Positions 38,656 to 49,345 of a stretch of 64,000 bases of DNA are shown here, one piece after another; the stretch's first letter is position 1, and each line of letters begins with the position of its first letter. The translations under genes and the position numbers were made by a program. The stretch lies in the NCBI RefSeq assembly GCF_000143085.1, contig NC_014315.1, positions 2,386,001 through 2,450,000 of the forward strand, in the 5' to 3' direction. Source of the stretch: Nitrosococcus watsonii C-113 (GTDB lineage: Bacteria > Pseudomonadota > Gammaproteobacteria > Nitrosococcales > Nitrosococcaceae). The notes beneath the pieces are model-generated. The model was not told the origin of the DNA. It saw only the letters and a list, made by a program, of their open reading frames with translations, and made no database searches.

Positions 38656-40902
38656 GTGCCTCTCCAATTTTTGAACGCCATGGAACAGCATATAACATCA
38701 TCCGAAAAGAGAAATAGTCAGCGAGCCAAACGTATGGCTGCCTTACTTCGATATTTGCTCAAAAAAATTTATCGGGTCCAAGTCAAGGGCTTAGAGCATT
38801 ATCAAGAGGCTGGCCCCCGGGTATTGTTAGCCGCCAACCATGTCTCCTTTCTCGATCCATTGCTCTTGGCAATGTTTCTCCCCCAGGACTCGGTCTTTGC
38901 TATCCCTCCTCAACTCGCCCGCAGTCGCTGGCTACGCCCCTGGCTCAAACTGTTGCCTACTTTTCCGTTAGATCTCGCTGCCCCCACGGCTCCAAAAGAG
39001 TTGCTCAAACGTCTCAAAGAACACCACAAGGTCATTCTCTTTCCCGAGGGAAGGATGAGCGTGACAGGTTCGGTGATGAAAATTTATCCCGGCTTAGGGT
39101 GGGCAGCCTGCAAAGCCGGAGCAACCGTACTGCCAATACGGATCGAAGGCGCTGAAGACACATCTTTTTCCTCCATGCGCGGCCGCCGCAAGTGGTTCCC
39201 TTCCATCACCATTACTCTGCTGCCACCCCAGGACTTCACCTTATCGCCCCAGCTTTCCAACCGGGAACGGCGCAAGCAGGCCGAAGCTCGACTAGTTGAG
39301 GCCATAGCAAAGATAAAGCTCTCCAATGGCCATTACCGCCAAACCATCTTTGATGCTTTGCTGGCAGCCCGCCAAGTCCATGGCGGAAAATTCCGAATTG
39401 CGCAAGACTTAGAGCACCAGCCAATACGCTACAATCAGCTAATACAGCGGGCCTTTCTGCTGGGCGCCGTGCTTACACGGGACACTCAGCCGGGCGAATA
39501 TGTTGGCGTACTTCTGCCTAATACTTTAAGCACCGCAGTGCTCTTTTTTGCCTTGCACAGCCAGGGACGAATACCCGCCATGTTGAACTTCACCAGTGGC
39601 GCTAACGGCCTTTTGGCCGCCCTTGAGGCAAGTGGTATCCGGACCGTCTATACTTCACGGCGCTTTATCGAAGCTGCTGAATTACAGCCTATAGAGAAAG
39701 CCCTAACGCCTAAGGTTCAGTTAATTTACTTAGAAGACTTACGCCAGCACATCGGCCCTTGGAAATTTCTGCAAGCCGCCGTGCGCGCTCATTTCGCCCG
39801 TACTACCTATCACCGCACAGTACCCCAAGCGACCCCCGATAAACCAGCCGTGATTTTATTTACTTCGGGCTCTGAAGGATTGCCCAAGGGAGTGGTGCTT
39901 TCCCATGCCAACCTTCTGGCCAATATTCAACAAATTGCAAGCCGGATCGATTTTACCAGGGAGGATCTGATCTTTAATGCCCTACCTGTTTTCCACGCCT
40001 TTGGGTTAACGGCGGGAACCCTCTTACCCCTCCTTGGCGGCACCCGTTTATTTTTGTACCCTTCGCCGCTTCACTACCGGACGATCCCCGAAGCCGCCTA
40101 CCAGGCTGATGCTACTATCTTATTTGGCACCAATACTTTCCTCGCCGGTTATGGCCAACATGCCCACCCTTACGACTTTTATAGCATACGCTACGTATTC
40201 GCAGGCGCGGAAAAACTGCAGGAACCCACGCGCCGGCTATGGGCTGATAAATTCGGGGTCCGCATTTTTGAAGGCTATGGCGTTACCGAAACCAGCCCGG
40301 TCTTGGCTGTTAATACTCCCGTTGATCACCGCCCAGGCACGGTGGGGAAACTAGTGCCTGGCATTCAATATCATATTGAGCCAGTGGCGGGCATCCATCA
40401 GGGAGGGCGCTTGGAGGTCCGTGGCCCCAATGTCATGCTCGGCTATTTACTACACCAGGCCCCAGGGCAATTACAACCGCCCCAAACTCCCCGTGGCAAA
40501 GGCTGGTACGATACCGGCGATATCGTCAGTATCGACGAAGAAGGTTATTTGACCATTCGCGGGCGCGCTAAGCGTTTTGCCAAAATCGCCGGCGAGATGG
40601 TTTCCCTCACTACGGTGGAAATGCTAGCCGCCACTGTCTGGCCCGAGGCATGCCATGCCGCCGTTTCCCTGCCAGACGCTAAAAAGGGAGAAGTGGTAGT
40701 GCTATTAACCGAGCAAAAAGGAGCTGAACGCCGTCCTCTGCTGCTCCAGGCGAAGAAAGAGGGACTCAGTGAACTCAACGTACCCCGCTGGATTTTAGTG
40801 GTGGAAAACATTCCCCTACTGGCTAGCGGCAAAGTCGATTACCCTAATGCGCAGCGATGGGCGGAGCAAAAACTATCACAGAAAGAAAAAACCTTGACCT
40901 GA
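38656..40902 (+). CDS. aas: Bifunctional lysophospholipid acyltransferase / acyl-ACP synthetase (Aas-like fusion)
   Basis: This 748-residue two-domain protein has an N-terminal PlsC acyltransferase (about residues 25-230) with the catalytic HX4D motif NHVSFLDP and LFPEGRMSVTGSV. The C-terminal AMP-forming acyl ligase (about 240-740) has the P-loop LFTSGSEGLPKGVVLSH, GYGVTETSPVLA and the DTGD segment. E. coli Aas re-acylates 2-acyl-lysophospholipid using acyl-ACP made by its own ligase domain. There is no fused LplT transporter domain. It stands alone, converging on clpB across a strong bidirectional terminator. Confidence 0.9.
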   Translation: MPLQFLNAMEQHITSSEKRNSQRAKRMAALLRYLLKKIYRVQVKGLEHYQEAGPRVLLAANHVSFLDPLLLAMFLPQDSVFAIPPQLARSRWLRPWLKLLPTFPLDLAAPTAPKELLKRLKEHHKVILFPEGRMSVTGSVMKIYPGLGWAACKAGATVLPIRIEGAEDTSFSSMRGRRKWFPSITITLLPPQDFTLSPQLSNRERRKQAEARLVEAIAKIKLSNGHYRQTIFDALLAARQVHGGKFRIAQDLEHQPIRYNQLIQRAFLLGAVLTRDTQPGEYVGVLLPNTLSTAVLFFALHSQGRIPAMLNFTSGANGLLAALEASGIRTVYTSRRFIEAAELQPIEKALTPKVQLIYLEDLRQHIGPWKFLQAAVRAHFARTTYHRTVPQATPDKPAVILFTSGSEGLPKGVVLSHANLLANIQQIASRIDFTREDLIFNALPVFHAFGLTAGTLLPLLGGTRLFLYPSPLHYRTIPEAAYQADATILFGTNTFLAGYGQHAHPYDFYSIRYVFAGAEKLQEPTRRLWADKFGVRIFEGYGVTETSPVLAVNTPVDHRPGTVGKLVPGIQYHIEPVAGIHQGGRLEVRGPNVMLGYLLHQAPGQLQPPQTPRGKGWYDTGDIVSIDEEGYLTIRGRAKRFAKIAGEMVSLTTVEMLAATVWPEACHAAVSLPDAKKGEVVVLLTEQKGAERRPLLLQAKKEGLSELNVPRWILVVENIPLLASGKVDYPNAQRWAEQKLSQKEKTLT

Positions 40903-40950
40903 ATAACCACGATCGCTTACAAAAAGCCGTTAAAAACCAGGCATAAGACC

Positions 40951-40980
40951 GACGCCGGCAAAAAGCCGGCGTCTGGTTTT
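40951..40980. terminator. Bidirectional rho-independent terminator between aas and clpB
   Basis: GACGCCGGC (40951-40959), loop AAAAA, GCCGGCGTC (40965-40973): a perfect nine-base GC-rich stem followed by TGGTTTT. A-rich sequence precedes it, so it can serve both convergent genes. Confidence 0.88.
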
Positions 40981-41025
40981 CAGAAACGGATATGGTTCCC
41001 TTCCCTAGGTAACATTAAGTCTAGG

Positions 41026-43623
41026 CTAGGCTACGGATGCTGCTCTCGTCTCTCTCTTAAAAGTAAATTGATCCCCTTCAACCCCCACCTCAATGAAATC
41101 CCCAGACTCAAATTTGCCAGCGAGAATTTCCTGGGCTAAGGGATTTTCGAGCCGTTGCTGAATCGCCCGCTTGAGGGGCCTGGCACCGTAAACTGGATCG
41201 AAGCCCGCCTCCGCCAGCTTGCTTAACGCATCCTCGGGAATAGTTAACACCATATCCCGTTGCGCCAATCGCTGCCGGAGATAACCCATCTGGATCTGGG
41301 CAATAGCCTGAAGCTGCTCTTTCTGTAAGGGATGAAAGACCACCACATCATCAACCCGGTTAATAAATTCTGGCCGAAAATGTTGTCCTACAATTTCCAT
41401 TACCGCACTTTTCATTTCCTGGTAACGATCTTCTCCGGCCATTTCCTGGATAACATGGGAGCCGAGATTAGAAGTCATGACCACCACCGTATTGCGAAAG
41501 TCCACCGTGCGGCCATGACCATCCGTTAGCCGCCCGTCGTCCAGAACCTGAAGCAAGATATTAAACACATCCGGATGGGCCTTTTCTACCTCATCGAGCA
41601 AAATTACCGAATAGGGCTTACGGCGTACCGCCTCGGTCAGGTAACCTCCTTCCTCAAAACCCACATAACCCGGTGGAGCACCGATCAAACGGGCCACGGA
41701 ATGCCGCTCCATAAATTCGGACATATCAATACGGACCATGGCCTCCTCCGTATCGAACAGGAACATCGCCAGGGCCTTGCAAAGCTCGGTTTTACCTACC
41801 CCTGTAGGCCCTAAAAAGAGAAAGGACCCATTGGGCCGGTTGGGATCAGCAAGCCCCGCTCGGGAGCGACGAATCGCGTTGCTCACCACGGCAATAGCCT
41901 CATCTTGACCCACCACACGCTGGTGAAGCGCCGCTTCCATTTTTAACAATTTCTCCCGCTCGCCTTCCAGCATTTTAGAGACTGGAATTCCCGTCCATTT
42001 GGAAACGACCTCCGCAATTTCCTCTTCCGAGACTTTATTGCGCAGCAACTTAAAATCATGCTGCTCCACCGCCGTGGCGGCATCCAACTGCTTTTGCAAC
42101 TCTGGGATACGGCCATATTGCAACTCCGACATCCGCCCTAAATCTCCGGCACGATGGGCGGATTCCAAATCCAGGCGAGCCTGCTCCAGTTGCTCCTTGA
42201 TTCCTTGGGCGCCACTTAAAGTAGCTTTCTCCGCCTTCCAGATTTCCTCCAAATCCGCATATTCCTTTTCCAACTGGTTCAGTTCGGTTTCCAGGGTTTC
42301 CAGACGCCTCTTGGAAGCTTCGTCAGTCTCCCGACGGAGAGCTTCCCGTTCAATCTTCAGTTGAATCAACCGCCTCTCCAATCGGTCCATGGGCTCTGGT
42401 TTGGAGTCGATTTCCATCCGAATGCGACTGGCGGCTTCATCAATGAGATCAATAGCCTTATCCGGCAGCTTGCGATCGGTGATGTAACGGTGAGATAAAG
42501 TCGCCGCCGCCACAATAGCAGGATCAGTAATTTCTACTCCATGATGAACCTCATAGCGTTCACTTAATCCCCGCAGAATAGCGATCGTATCCTCCACATT
42601 AGGCTCATCAACCAGCACCTTTTGGAAGCGCCGCTCCAGAGCCGCATCTTTTTCGATGTAGCGGCGGTATTCATCCAGAGTTGTGGCTCCAATACAGTGA
42701 AGTTCGCCCCGGGCCAAGGCAGGTTTAAGCATATTACTCGCGTCCATGGCTCCTTCCGCCTTACCGGCCCCCACCACCGTATGGAGTTCATCAATAAATA
42801 AGATAATATTTCCTTCCGCCTTACTAATATCCTTGAGCACGGCCTTAAGGCGCTCTTCGAATTCGCCCCGGAACTTGGCCCCAGCAATCAGCGCGCCCAT
42901 ATCCAAAGCAAGCAGACGCCTGTTTTTAAGCCCTTCCGGTACTTCACTATTAATAATACGCTGGGCTAGCCCTTCAGCAATCGCGGTTTTACCGACCCCT
43001 GGCTCACCAATGAGCACAGGATTATTTTTAGTCCGACGTTGCAACACCTGAATAGTGCGGCGAATCTCATCGTCGCGGCCAATGACAGGGTCCAGTTTAC
43101 CCTGCTCTGCTCGCTCCGTAAGATCAATGGTATAACGTTCCAAAGCTTGACGTTGATCCTCAGCGCCAGGTTCATTCACCTGCTGGCCGCCCCGAATCGC
43201 CTGGATAGCCGCCTCTATACCACCCTTGGTTGCGCCATTTTTACGCAGCAATTCGCCCACCTGGCCTTTATCTTCCACCGCGGCAAGCACAAATAATTCA
43301 CTGGAAATATATTGATCCTGGCGCTGCTGGGCCAGCTTATCAGTCACATTAAGCAAGCGGGCTAAATCCTGGGAAAGATGAATCTCTCCAGGCGTTCCCT
43401 GTACCTGGGGAAGCTGCTTCAGGGCTTCCCTAAGCTGGGTATGGAGGTTACGGACATTCACCCCAGCCTGCATTAGCAGCGGAGGGACACTACTCCCTTG
43501 CTGCTCTAGCAGGGCGAATATGATATGAAGTGGTTCTAAAAATTGATGATCCTGGCCTACCGCCACACTTTGAGCATCGGCCAAAGCTTCCTGGAACTTG
43601 GTCGTTAATTTATCCTGTCGCAT
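41026..43623 (-). CDS. clpB: ATP-dependent disaggregase ClpB
   Basis: This 865-residue Hsp100 chaperone has an N-terminal Clp_N domain, NBD1 with Walker A GEPGVGKT near residue 206, the long coiled-coil middle domain (about 410-525) that separates ClpB from ClpA, and NBD2 with GPTGVGKT near 606. ClpB with DnaK rescues aggregated proteins after heat shock. Full length and intact. A sigma-32-like promoter lies 45-75 bases upstream. Confidence 0.98.
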   Translation of the reverse strand: MRQDKLTTKFQEALADAQSVAVGQDHQFLEPLHIIFALLEQQGSSVPPLLMQAGVNVRNLHTQLREALKQLPQVQGTPGEIHLSQDLARLLNVTDKLAQQRQDQYISSELFVLAAVEDKGQVGELLRKNGATKGGIEAAIQAIRGGQQVNEPGAEDQRQALERYTIDLTERAEQGKLDPVIGRDDEIRRTIQVLQRRTKNNPVLIGEPGVGKTAIAEGLAQRIINSEVPEGLKNRRLLALDMGALIAGAKFRGEFEERLKAVLKDISKAEGNIILFIDELHTVVGAGKAEGAMDASNMLKPALARGELHCIGATTLDEYRRYIEKDAALERRFQKVLVDEPNVEDTIAILRGLSERYEVHHGVEITDPAIVAAATLSHRYITDRKLPDKAIDLIDEAASRIRMEIDSKPEPMDRLERRLIQLKIEREALRRETDEASKRRLETLETELNQLEKEYADLEEIWKAEKATLSGAQGIKEQLEQARLDLESAHRAGDLGRMSELQYGRIPELQKQLDAATAVEQHDFKLLRNKVSEEEIAEVVSKWTGIPVSKMLEGEREKLLKMEAALHQRVVGQDEAIAVVSNAIRRSRAGLADPNRPNGSFLFLGPTGVGKTELCKALAMFLFDTEEAMVRIDMSEFMERHSVARLIGAPPGYVGFEEGGYLTEAVRRKPYSVILLDEVEKAHPDVFNILLQVLDDGRLTDGHGRTVDFRNTVVVMTSNLGSHVIQEMAGEDRYQEMKSAVMEIVGQHFRPEFINRVDDVVVFHPLQKEQLQAIAQIQMGYLRQRLAQRDMVLTIPEDALSKLAEAGFDPVYGARPLKRAIQQRLENPLAQEILAGKFESGDFIEVGVEGDQFTFKRETRAASVA

Positions 43624-43667
43624 TAGGCAAACCCTCTAGCATCTAATTATCTTAAATCTAAGAATAA

Positions 43668-43696
43668 AGATGGGGGCTACGCCCGGTAAATTAAAC
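43668..43696 (-). promoter_or_regulatory. Sigma-32 heat-shock promoter candidate for clpB
   Basis: The minus strand reads GTTTAAT, 14 bases, CCCCATCT. The -10 is a perfect match to CCCCATNT. The -35 matches CTTGAAA at four of seven positions, and the spacer is within the usual 13-15. ClpB genes are typically RpoH-controlled. Confidence 0.65.
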
Positions 43697-43708
43697 CCCA
43701 TCCACTAG

Positions 43709-44440
43709 CTAGGAAATTTCTTCCTCCCGACCGCCTCGTATAGTTTGAGCAACCAGTGCTAAACACTCCTCTTGCGATAAGGAAAGACAGGATATAGGGG
43801 AACGATAACGGAGGAAAACGCGACTTCGAAGCAGCACCGCTCCCAGAATTCGGCCTTCTCCCTTCACCCCTTCAATGTGTACCCCATAGACAGACACGCC
43901 AGAACGGGCGGCAAGCCAGGCTATCCCTTTCTTAAGAGGCCGGGGCGGGTCCGTATCCAGATGAATCCCTCCCTGGGGGAAAATGACCACGGCTTCCCCG
44001 GCGCGCAGGGCAAGCAAAGCCTGTCGAAGGGCTTTTTCTGGCCGACCGCTGCGATCAACGGGGATACACCCCATGGCCTGGCACAATTTTTTGAGTCCAA
44101 ATCGCTGATATTGCTCACGGGCAATTAAAAACCTTAAGGGCCGGGGACTCGCCGCTACCAAAAGCAGCGGATCTAGCCCGGAAACATGGTTAGCTGCCAC
44201 CAACACTCCCCCTTGGGGGGGTAAGGGCAATAAGTCAGAATTAAGGCGATGAAAACGGCGGCAGTAAAGACGATTCAAGCCATCCAGTCGATTTAGCCAC
44301 GGCCCGCCCCAATCGACCTCATTAGCTGACTCACAAGCACGAAGGCCTCGGCTCCACCCCCAGCCTGCCGCAACAACCGCTAACATGAGGAAAAGCCATA
44401 GCCCAATCTCAGCCAGCATAGCCACCATTACTTTACTCAA
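43709..44440 (-). CDS. 1-acyl-glycerol-3-phosphate acyltransferase family protein (PlsC-like)
   Basis: This 243-residue protein has one N-terminal transmembrane helix (about 8-26) and a PlsC domain. The motifs are the HX4D box NHVSGLDP, the IPVDRSGR block, VIFPQGGI and VYGVHIEG. The glutamine in FPQGG replaces the more usual Glu of FPEGT, so substrate preference cannot be given. It is the second acyltransferase near clpB and is followed by yciO after 39 bases. Likely acylates a lysophospholipid or a related acceptor at the inner membrane. Confidence 0.82.
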   Translation of the reverse strand: MSKVMVAMLAEIGLWLFLMLAVVAAGWGWSRGLRACESANEVDWGGPWLNRLDGLNRLYCRRFHRLNSDLLPLPPQGGVLVAANHVSGLDPLLLVAASPRPLRFLIAREQYQRFGLKKLCQAMGCIPVDRSGRPEKALRQALLALRAGEAVVIFPQGGIHLDTDPPRPLKKGIAWLAARSGVSVYGVHIEGVKGEGRILGAVLLRSRVFLRYRSPISCLSLSQEECLALVAQTIRGGREEEIS

Positions 44441-44479
44441 GCACCTTGCTAATGTTTAAATCCCGCCCCTGGCCTAGAA

Positions 44480-45109
44480 TTAGGATTGAGCCTTAAAAAG
44501 CGTAGTATCACCCTTGCCCTCGCGGATGACCTTTGGCATATCTTCGACCAAATCAACGACGGTGGTCGGCTCGAAGCCACAATAACCACCATCGATAATA
44601 AGATCCACTTGGCCACCCATCCGATCTCGAATCTCCTCTGGATCAGTGAGGGGAATGTCTTCTCCTGGCAAAATCAAGGTGGAGCTTATCAGGGGTTCAC
44701 CCAGGGTAGTCAGCAATGCTTGCGTAACCGTATTAGCTGGAACCCGAATGCCAATCGTGCGCCGCTTAGGGTCCTGCAAACGCCGCGGCACCTCCCGGGT
44801 TGCCTTAAAAATAAAAGTATAAGCGCCAGGCGTTAGCGCCTTTAATAACCGAAAGGCGCTATTACCTACTTTGGCATAGAGGGAAAGTTCCGAAAGGTCG
44901 CGACTCACCAAGCTAAATTCATGGCGATTGCCGAGACCTCGGAGTTGACGGATACGATCCGCTGCCGCCTTGTTTCCCACCTGGCATCCTAACGCATAGC
45001 CAGAATCCGTGGGATAGACGATAAGTCCTTCCTGCCGAAGGAAGCTAGCTGCTTGGTTAAGAAGGCGTTGTTGGGGATTAGCAGGATGGATACGAAAATA
45101 CTGACTCAT
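44480..45109 (-). CDS. yciO: YciO family protein (Sua5/YrdC-like)
   Basis: This 209-residue protein has the YrdC fold motifs IVYPTDSGYALGCQ, RIRQLRG, FSLVSRDLSELS, LTPGAYTFIFKAT and RRTIGIRVP. The KRRTIG form and the overall length fit YciO rather than TsaC/Sua5, the enzymes that make threonylcarbamoyl-adenylate for tRNA t6A. YciO binds RNA or nucleotides but its role is unsettled. It is paired with the PHP gene, as in E. coli (yciO beside yciV/rnm). Confidence 0.87.
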   Translation of the reverse strand: MSQYFRIHPANPQQRLLNQAASFLRQEGLIVYPTDSGYALGCQVGNKAAADRIRQLRGLGNRHEFSLVSRDLSELSLYAKVGNSAFRLLKALTPGAYTFIFKATREVPRRLQDPKRRTIGIRVPANTVTQALLTTLGEPLISSTLILPGEDIPLTDPEEIRDRMGGQVDLIIDGGYCGFEPTTVVDLVEDMPKVIREGKGDTTLFKAQS

Positions 45110-45127
45110 AAAAATGAAACCTCACAA

Positions 45128-45964
45128 TCATTGCCATAAACTCCATACCGGCTTGCAGTTCCCAGGCAAAGGAGGAATTCTCCCCAGTTCGACCCAGGCT
45201 TGCCCAGGTCCATGGTAGTCGGAGCCACAAGACCCGAGCAATTCCATGTCCCTAGCAAGACCCAGTAAAAGCGCCGTTGCCTCTGGCGGCTGGCTGCCTG
45301 ACAGCACTTCCATCGCCACTCCCCCGCATTCTTTAAATTCGCTGAACAATCGCACTAATTTACTACGAGTCAAATGGTAGCGCGCTGGATGCGCAACGAC
45401 GGCACATCCACCCGCCTGCCGAATCCAGCCCACAGCCTGTTCCAAGGTTGCCCAACAACCGGCAACATAACCGGGCTTGCCCTGAGCTAAATAGCGTTTA
45501 AAAACTGCCTGGGTATTCTTGGCATACCCCCTTGCCACCAAAAAACGGGCAAAATGGGTACGGCTGAGGATGCTACCCTGAGCATAGCAGGAAGCTCCCT
45601 CCAACGCTCCCTCAATGCCTGCTTTTTGCAAACCATGGGCAATTTCACGGGCCCGCTCATCCCGATAGGATCGTAGCTTTTGAAGACCGGCTTGCAATCC
45701 TGGCTCCTCCTGGTTAATTCCCAATCCTAGAATATGCACCGTACGCCCTCCCCAGGTTACCGAAATCTCCACTCCGGGGATCAGATTCAAAGCCAGATCC
45801 TCAGTGGCCACACTGGCTTCAGTGAGGCCAGCGGTGCAATCGTGATCGGTCAAAGCCAGGACATTTACTCCTTGCCCGGCAGCCCGCCGTACCAGTTCTG
45901 CCGGCTTCAAGGTCCCATCGGAAGCCGTTGAATGGGTATGTAAATCATAAATTACGGTTGTCAT
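45128..45964 (-). CDS. rnm: PHP-domain phosphoesterase (RNase AM / YciV type)
   Basis: This 278-residue protein begins YDLHTHSTASDGTLKPAELV, followed by LALTDHDCTAGL, the metal-binding motifs of the PHP family. CAVVAHPARY and GSDYHGPGQAWVELGR supply the remaining histidines and aspartates. E. coli YciV (RNase AM) is a 5'-3' exoribonuclease that matures 5S and other rRNA ends and acts on nucleoside 3',5'-bisphosphates. Position next to yciO and yciB supports orthology. It is divergent from yciB. Confidence 0.88.
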   Translation of the reverse strand: MTTVIYDLHTHSTASDGTLKPAELVRRAAGQGVNVLALTDHDCTAGLTEASVATEDLALNLIPGVEISVTWGGRTVHILGLGINQEEPGLQAGLQKLRSYRDERAREIAHGLQKAGIEGALEGASCYAQGSILSRTHFARFLVARGYAKNTQAVFKRYLAQGKPGYVAGCWATLEQAVGWIRQAGGCAVVAHPARYHLTRSKLVRLFSEFKECGGVAMEVLSGSQPPEATALLLGLARDMELLGSCGSDYHGPGQAWVELGRIPPLPGNCKPVWSLWQ

Positions 45965-46029
45965 TTGATACAGTGTACCTTATACAGCAAATTCAGTAAG
46001 ATATTTTATGGGCGTACAGGATAAACCTT

Positions 46030-46644
46030 ATGAAACTGTTTTTTGACCTTTTTCCCATTATTTTATTTTTTGCCGCTTATCAACTCTACGACCAACTACC
46101 CCCTGACATTGTAGCGGGACTTGATCACATTCCCTTTCTGGTATTAATTCCCGGCGCACCAGAAAATGCCATTCTTTTTGCCACAGCGGTAGCTATCGTG
46201 GCCTCTGTTCTCCAAGTCGGTCTTTATTTTTTTAAGCACCATCGTTTTGAATCCATGCATCTGGTCACGCTAGGTTTAGTAGTTGTATTAGGAGGTGCGA
46301 CCCTCATGTTTCGGGACCCTACTTTCATCAAGTGGAAACCCACCGTGGTCAATTGGCTTTTTGGACTTGCCTTTCTTGCCAGTCAGCTATTCACCCACAA
46401 GCCCCTGGTGCAACGTATGATGAGTACGGCCATCACCCTACCAACTTCCATCTGGAATCGCCTTAATGGAGCCTGGATAATATTTTTCTTTATTTCGGGG
46501 CTGGCTAATCTCTATGTCGCCTATGCATTCACAGAAGCCGTCTGGGTAAATTTTAAACTGTTTGGTATGCTAGGATTAACTTTGTTATTTGTCGTTGGCC
46601 AAGCTTTTTACCTGACCCGATATCTCAACCCCTCCGAGGACTGA
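46030..46644 (+). CDS. yciB: Inner membrane-spanning protein YciB (septation protein A family)
   Basis: This 204-residue protein has about five helices and the opening [20 protein letters not shown], with the family segments [20 protein letters not shown] and [20 protein letters not shown]. YciB affects envelope integrity and elongation/division in E. coli and is related to Shigella IspA. It leads yciB-yciI-bolA, with 2 bases before yciI. Confidence 0.93.
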   Translation: MKLFFDLFPIILFFAAYQLYDQLPPDIVAGLDHIPFLVLIPGAPENAILFATAVAIVASVLQVGLYFFKHHRFESMHLVTLGLVVVLGGATLMFRDPTFIKWKPTVVNWLFGLAFLASQLFTHKPLVQRMMSTAITLPTSIWNRLNGAWIIFFFISGLANLYVAYAFTEAVWVNFKLFGMLGLTLLFVVGQAFYLTRYLNPSED

Positions 46645-46646
46645 TC

Positions 46647-46946
46647 ATGCTCTACGCGATTATGGGTCAAGATGTTGACCATAGCCTAGAACGCCGCCGT
46701 CAGGCCCGCTCCGAGCACTTGGCGCGAATCCAGAAACTCCAAGAGAATGGCCACCTGGTGCTAGCAGGCCCTTTTCCTGCCCTGGATACCCAGGACCCTG
46801 GAGAAGCGGGCTTTACTGGCAGTCTCATCGTAGCAGAATTTCCCTCCCTGGAAGCAGCTCAACAATGGGCCGAAGCTGATCCTTATATAGAAGCAGGAGT
46901 TTATGCTTATGTCACCGTCAAACCCTTCAAACAGGTGCTGCCGTGA
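46647..46946 (+). CDS. yciI: YciI family protein
   Basis: This 99-residue protein has the YCII fold signature: [40 protein letters not shown] and [20 protein letters not shown]. The His and Asp that mark the putative active site are present. Biochemical function in cells is not established. It lies between yciB and bolA. Its stop overlaps the bolA start as GTGA. Confidence 0.93.
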   Translation: MLYAIMGQDVDHSLERRRQARSEHLARIQKLQENGHLVLAGPFPALDTQDPGEAGFTGSLIVAEFPSLEAAQQWAEADPYIEAGVYAYVTVKPFKQVLP

Positions 46947-47224
46947 CACCAGAGGAACGGATCGTATTTATCCAAACGCAATTAAAGGCGACTCTTTCCC
47001 CCCAGCATGTAACCGTCGAGGATGACAGTGCCCGCCATGCTGGCCATAAGGGTCATGGCGGCGGCGGTCACTACCGAGTCATCATTGTTGCGCAAGCTTT
47101 TAGCGGAAAGTCTTTATTAGAGCGCCACCGCATGGTCTACAAGGCGGTCCAGGAAGGCATGGGCCAGGATATTCATGCCTTGAGCATTAAAGCTTATACA
47201 CCCCAGGAGAACCCATTAAATTAG
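46943..47224 (+). CDS. BolA family transcriptional regulator/iron-sulfur partner
   Basis: This 93-residue BolA-like protein has [43 protein letters not shown] and [11 protein letters not shown], the whole family core with the histidine that co-ligates a cluster with a monothiol glutaredoxin. It starts at GTG overlapping the yciI stop. It could be BolA or its YrbA/IbaG relative, but the DDSARHAGH segment favours BolA proper. Confidence 0.92.
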   Translation: MTPEERIVFIQTQLKATLSPQHVTVEDDSARHAGHKGHGGGGHYRVIIVAQAFSGKSLLERHRMVYKAVQEGMGQDIHALSIKAYTPQENPLN

Positions 47225-47254
47225 AAGCATTGCTGCTTCCCACGGACTGCAATC

Positions 47255-49327
47255 ATGGATGCCCCTGACCTAAACCACCCTGATCTTTACCTTAACCGCG
47301 AACTCAGCCTGCTGCAATTTCATAGCCGGGTGCTGGCCCAGGCGACCGACGAGAGCATCCCCCTGCTAGAAAGGCTCCGCTTTCTTTGTATCTCCAGCAC
47401 CAATCTGGATGAATTTTTTGAAATACGGGTTGCAGGGCTTAAAGAAAAAATCGTCCTAGGCTCTCTTCAGGCCGGACCGGATGGCTTAACACCTCATGAA
47501 ACCTTAAAGCGAGTAAGCGAACATGCCCATAGCATGGTAGAAGAGCAATACCGAATCTTGCAGGAAACCTTATTTCCCCAGCTTGAAAAAGAGAACATTC
47601 GCTTTCTCCGACGCCAGGAGTGGAGCTCTAAACAAACCCAGTGGGTAAAACGCTACTTTAACAACGAGCTGGTGCCAATGCTAAGTCCCCTTGGCTTGGA
47701 TCCCGCCCACCCTTTTCCCCGGATTATCAATAAAAGCCTAAATTTTATCGTTTCCCTGGAAGGAAAAGACGCCTTTGGCCGGGAGAACGGCATTGCTATT
47801 GTCACGGCTCCTAGGGCTCTGCCACGACTTATCCATCTACCCCATGCCTATAGCAAGGGACCCTACGATTTCATTTTCCTCTCTTCCATTATTCATGCCT
47901 ACGTAGATGATTTATTCCCAGGAATGTCCGCTACGGGCTGCTATCAATTCCGGGTCACCCGCAACAGCGATCTATTTGTGGATGAGGAAGAAATCGATGA
48001 CTTGCTCCATGCCCTGGAGGGAGAGCTATCCACACGCCGCTACGGCGATGCGGTTCGCTTGGAAGTGGCGGATAATTGCTCCGACGAAATGTCTCATTTT
48101 CTTCTCAAGCAATTCAACCTGACCTCCGATGACCTCTATGAGGTAAGTGGTTTAGTGAGCTTAAACCGTCTGATGCCCCTCCCGGATCTGGTGGAGCGCC
48201 CCGATCTTAAGTATCCGCCGTTCACTCCCGGCCTGCCCTTGCGCATGAGCCGCAATACCGATATTTTTGAAATCATTCAGCGCGGCGATGTACTGCTACA
48301 CCACCCTTTCGAGTCCTTTGTCCCCGTCATCGAGTTCCTGCGCCAGGCGGCGGTCGATCCTCAGGTGCTGGCGATTAAACAAACGCTTTACCGCACGGGT
48401 CCCGACTCCGCCATCGTCAACGCGCTGGTGGAAGCCGCCAAGGCCGGCAAGGAAGTCATTGCGGTAGTGGAACTGCGAGCCCGCTTCGATGAAGAAGAAA
48501 ATATTCACTTAGCCAACCGTTTACAGGATGCCGGCGCACAAGTCGTTTATGGCGTGGTAGGCTATAAAAGCCACGCCAAAATGATAGTCGTGGTACGGCG
48601 GGAAAGGAAGCGGCTACGGCGCTATGTCCATCTGGGCACCGGCAATTACCACGCAAGAACCAGCCGCATCTATACCGATATGGGTCTACTGACTTGTGAT
48701 AAAGATATTGGCGATGATGTCCATAAAATCTTTTTGCAGCTCACCGGACTCGGTAAGGCTGGCAAGCTCAAAAAACTCTGGCAATCTCCCTTTACCCTGC
48801 ACAAACAACTTATCAACGCCATCGAACGGGAGGCAGAACACGCCAGCAATGGCAAAGCCGCCCATCTTATCGCTAAACTCAATGCTCTTACGGAGCCCCA
48901 ACTCATCCAGGCTCTTTACCGGGCTTCCCAAGCCGGGGTGAAAATTGAACTCATTATCCGGGGCACTTGCCGACTGCGGCCTGGTATTCCCAATGTCTCA
49001 GACAACATTCACGTGCGCTCTATTGTTGGCCGTTTTCTGGAGCACAGCCGTATCTATTATTTTCTCAATGGCGGCCATAGCGAAATCTACTGCGCCAGCG
49101 CTGATTGGATGGAACGGAACATATTTCGCCGCGTCGAAACCGCTTTTCCCATCGAGGATCACCAGCTAGCCAAGCGGGTCTTCAAGGAAGGACTTGCCGT
49201 CTATCTTTCGGACAACACCCAGGCATGGATACTGCAATCCGACGGTAGCTACAAACGCCTCAGGCCAACAGGCAATCAAAAACCTCGTTCAGCACAACAA
49301 TTATTACTGGAGAAACAGGCGGGTTAG
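47255..49327 (+). CDS. ppk1: Polyphosphate kinase 1
   Basis: This 690-residue enzyme polymerises the gamma-phosphate of ATP into polyphosphate. Visible features are NRELSLLQFHSRVLAQATD at the start, SSTNLDEFFEIRVAGLKE, the phospho-histidine segment VGYKSHAKMIVVVRRE, HLGTGNYHARTSRIYTDMGL and YCASADWMERN, with the second PLD-like half. All catalytic regions look intact. It follows bolA by 30 bases and converges with the pentapeptide-repeat gene. Confidence 0.97.
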   Translation: MDAPDLNHPDLYLNRELSLLQFHSRVLAQATDESIPLLERLRFLCISSTNLDEFFEIRVAGLKEKIVLGSLQAGPDGLTPHETLKRVSEHAHSMVEEQYRILQETLFPQLEKENIRFLRRQEWSSKQTQWVKRYFNNELVPMLSPLGLDPAHPFPRIINKSLNFIVSLEGKDAFGRENGIAIVTAPRALPRLIHLPHAYSKGPYDFIFLSSIIHAYVDDLFPGMSATGCYQFRVTRNSDLFVDEEEIDDLLHALEGELSTRRYGDAVRLEVADNCSDEMSHFLLKQFNLTSDDLYEVSGLVSLNRLMPLPDLVERPDLKYPPFTPGLPLRMSRNTDIFEIIQRGDVLLHHPFESFVPVIEFLRQAAVDPQVLAIKQTLYRTGPDSAIVNALVEAAKAGKEVIAVVELRARFDEEENIHLANRLQDAGAQVVYGVVGYKSHAKMIVVVRRERKRLRRYVHLGTGNYHARTSRIYTDMGLLTCDKDIGDDVHKIFLQLTGLGKAGKLKKLWQSPFTLHKQLINAIEREAEHASNGKAAHLIAKLNALTEPQLIQALYRASQAGVKIELIIRGTCRLRPGIPNVSDNIHVRSIVGRFLEHSRIYYFLNGGHSEIYCASADWMERNIFRRVETAFPIEDHQLAKRVFKEGLAVYLSDNTQAWILQSDGSYKRLRPTGNQKPRSAQQLLLEKQAG

Positions 49328-49345
49328 GCTCCCGTAGTGTCATTT

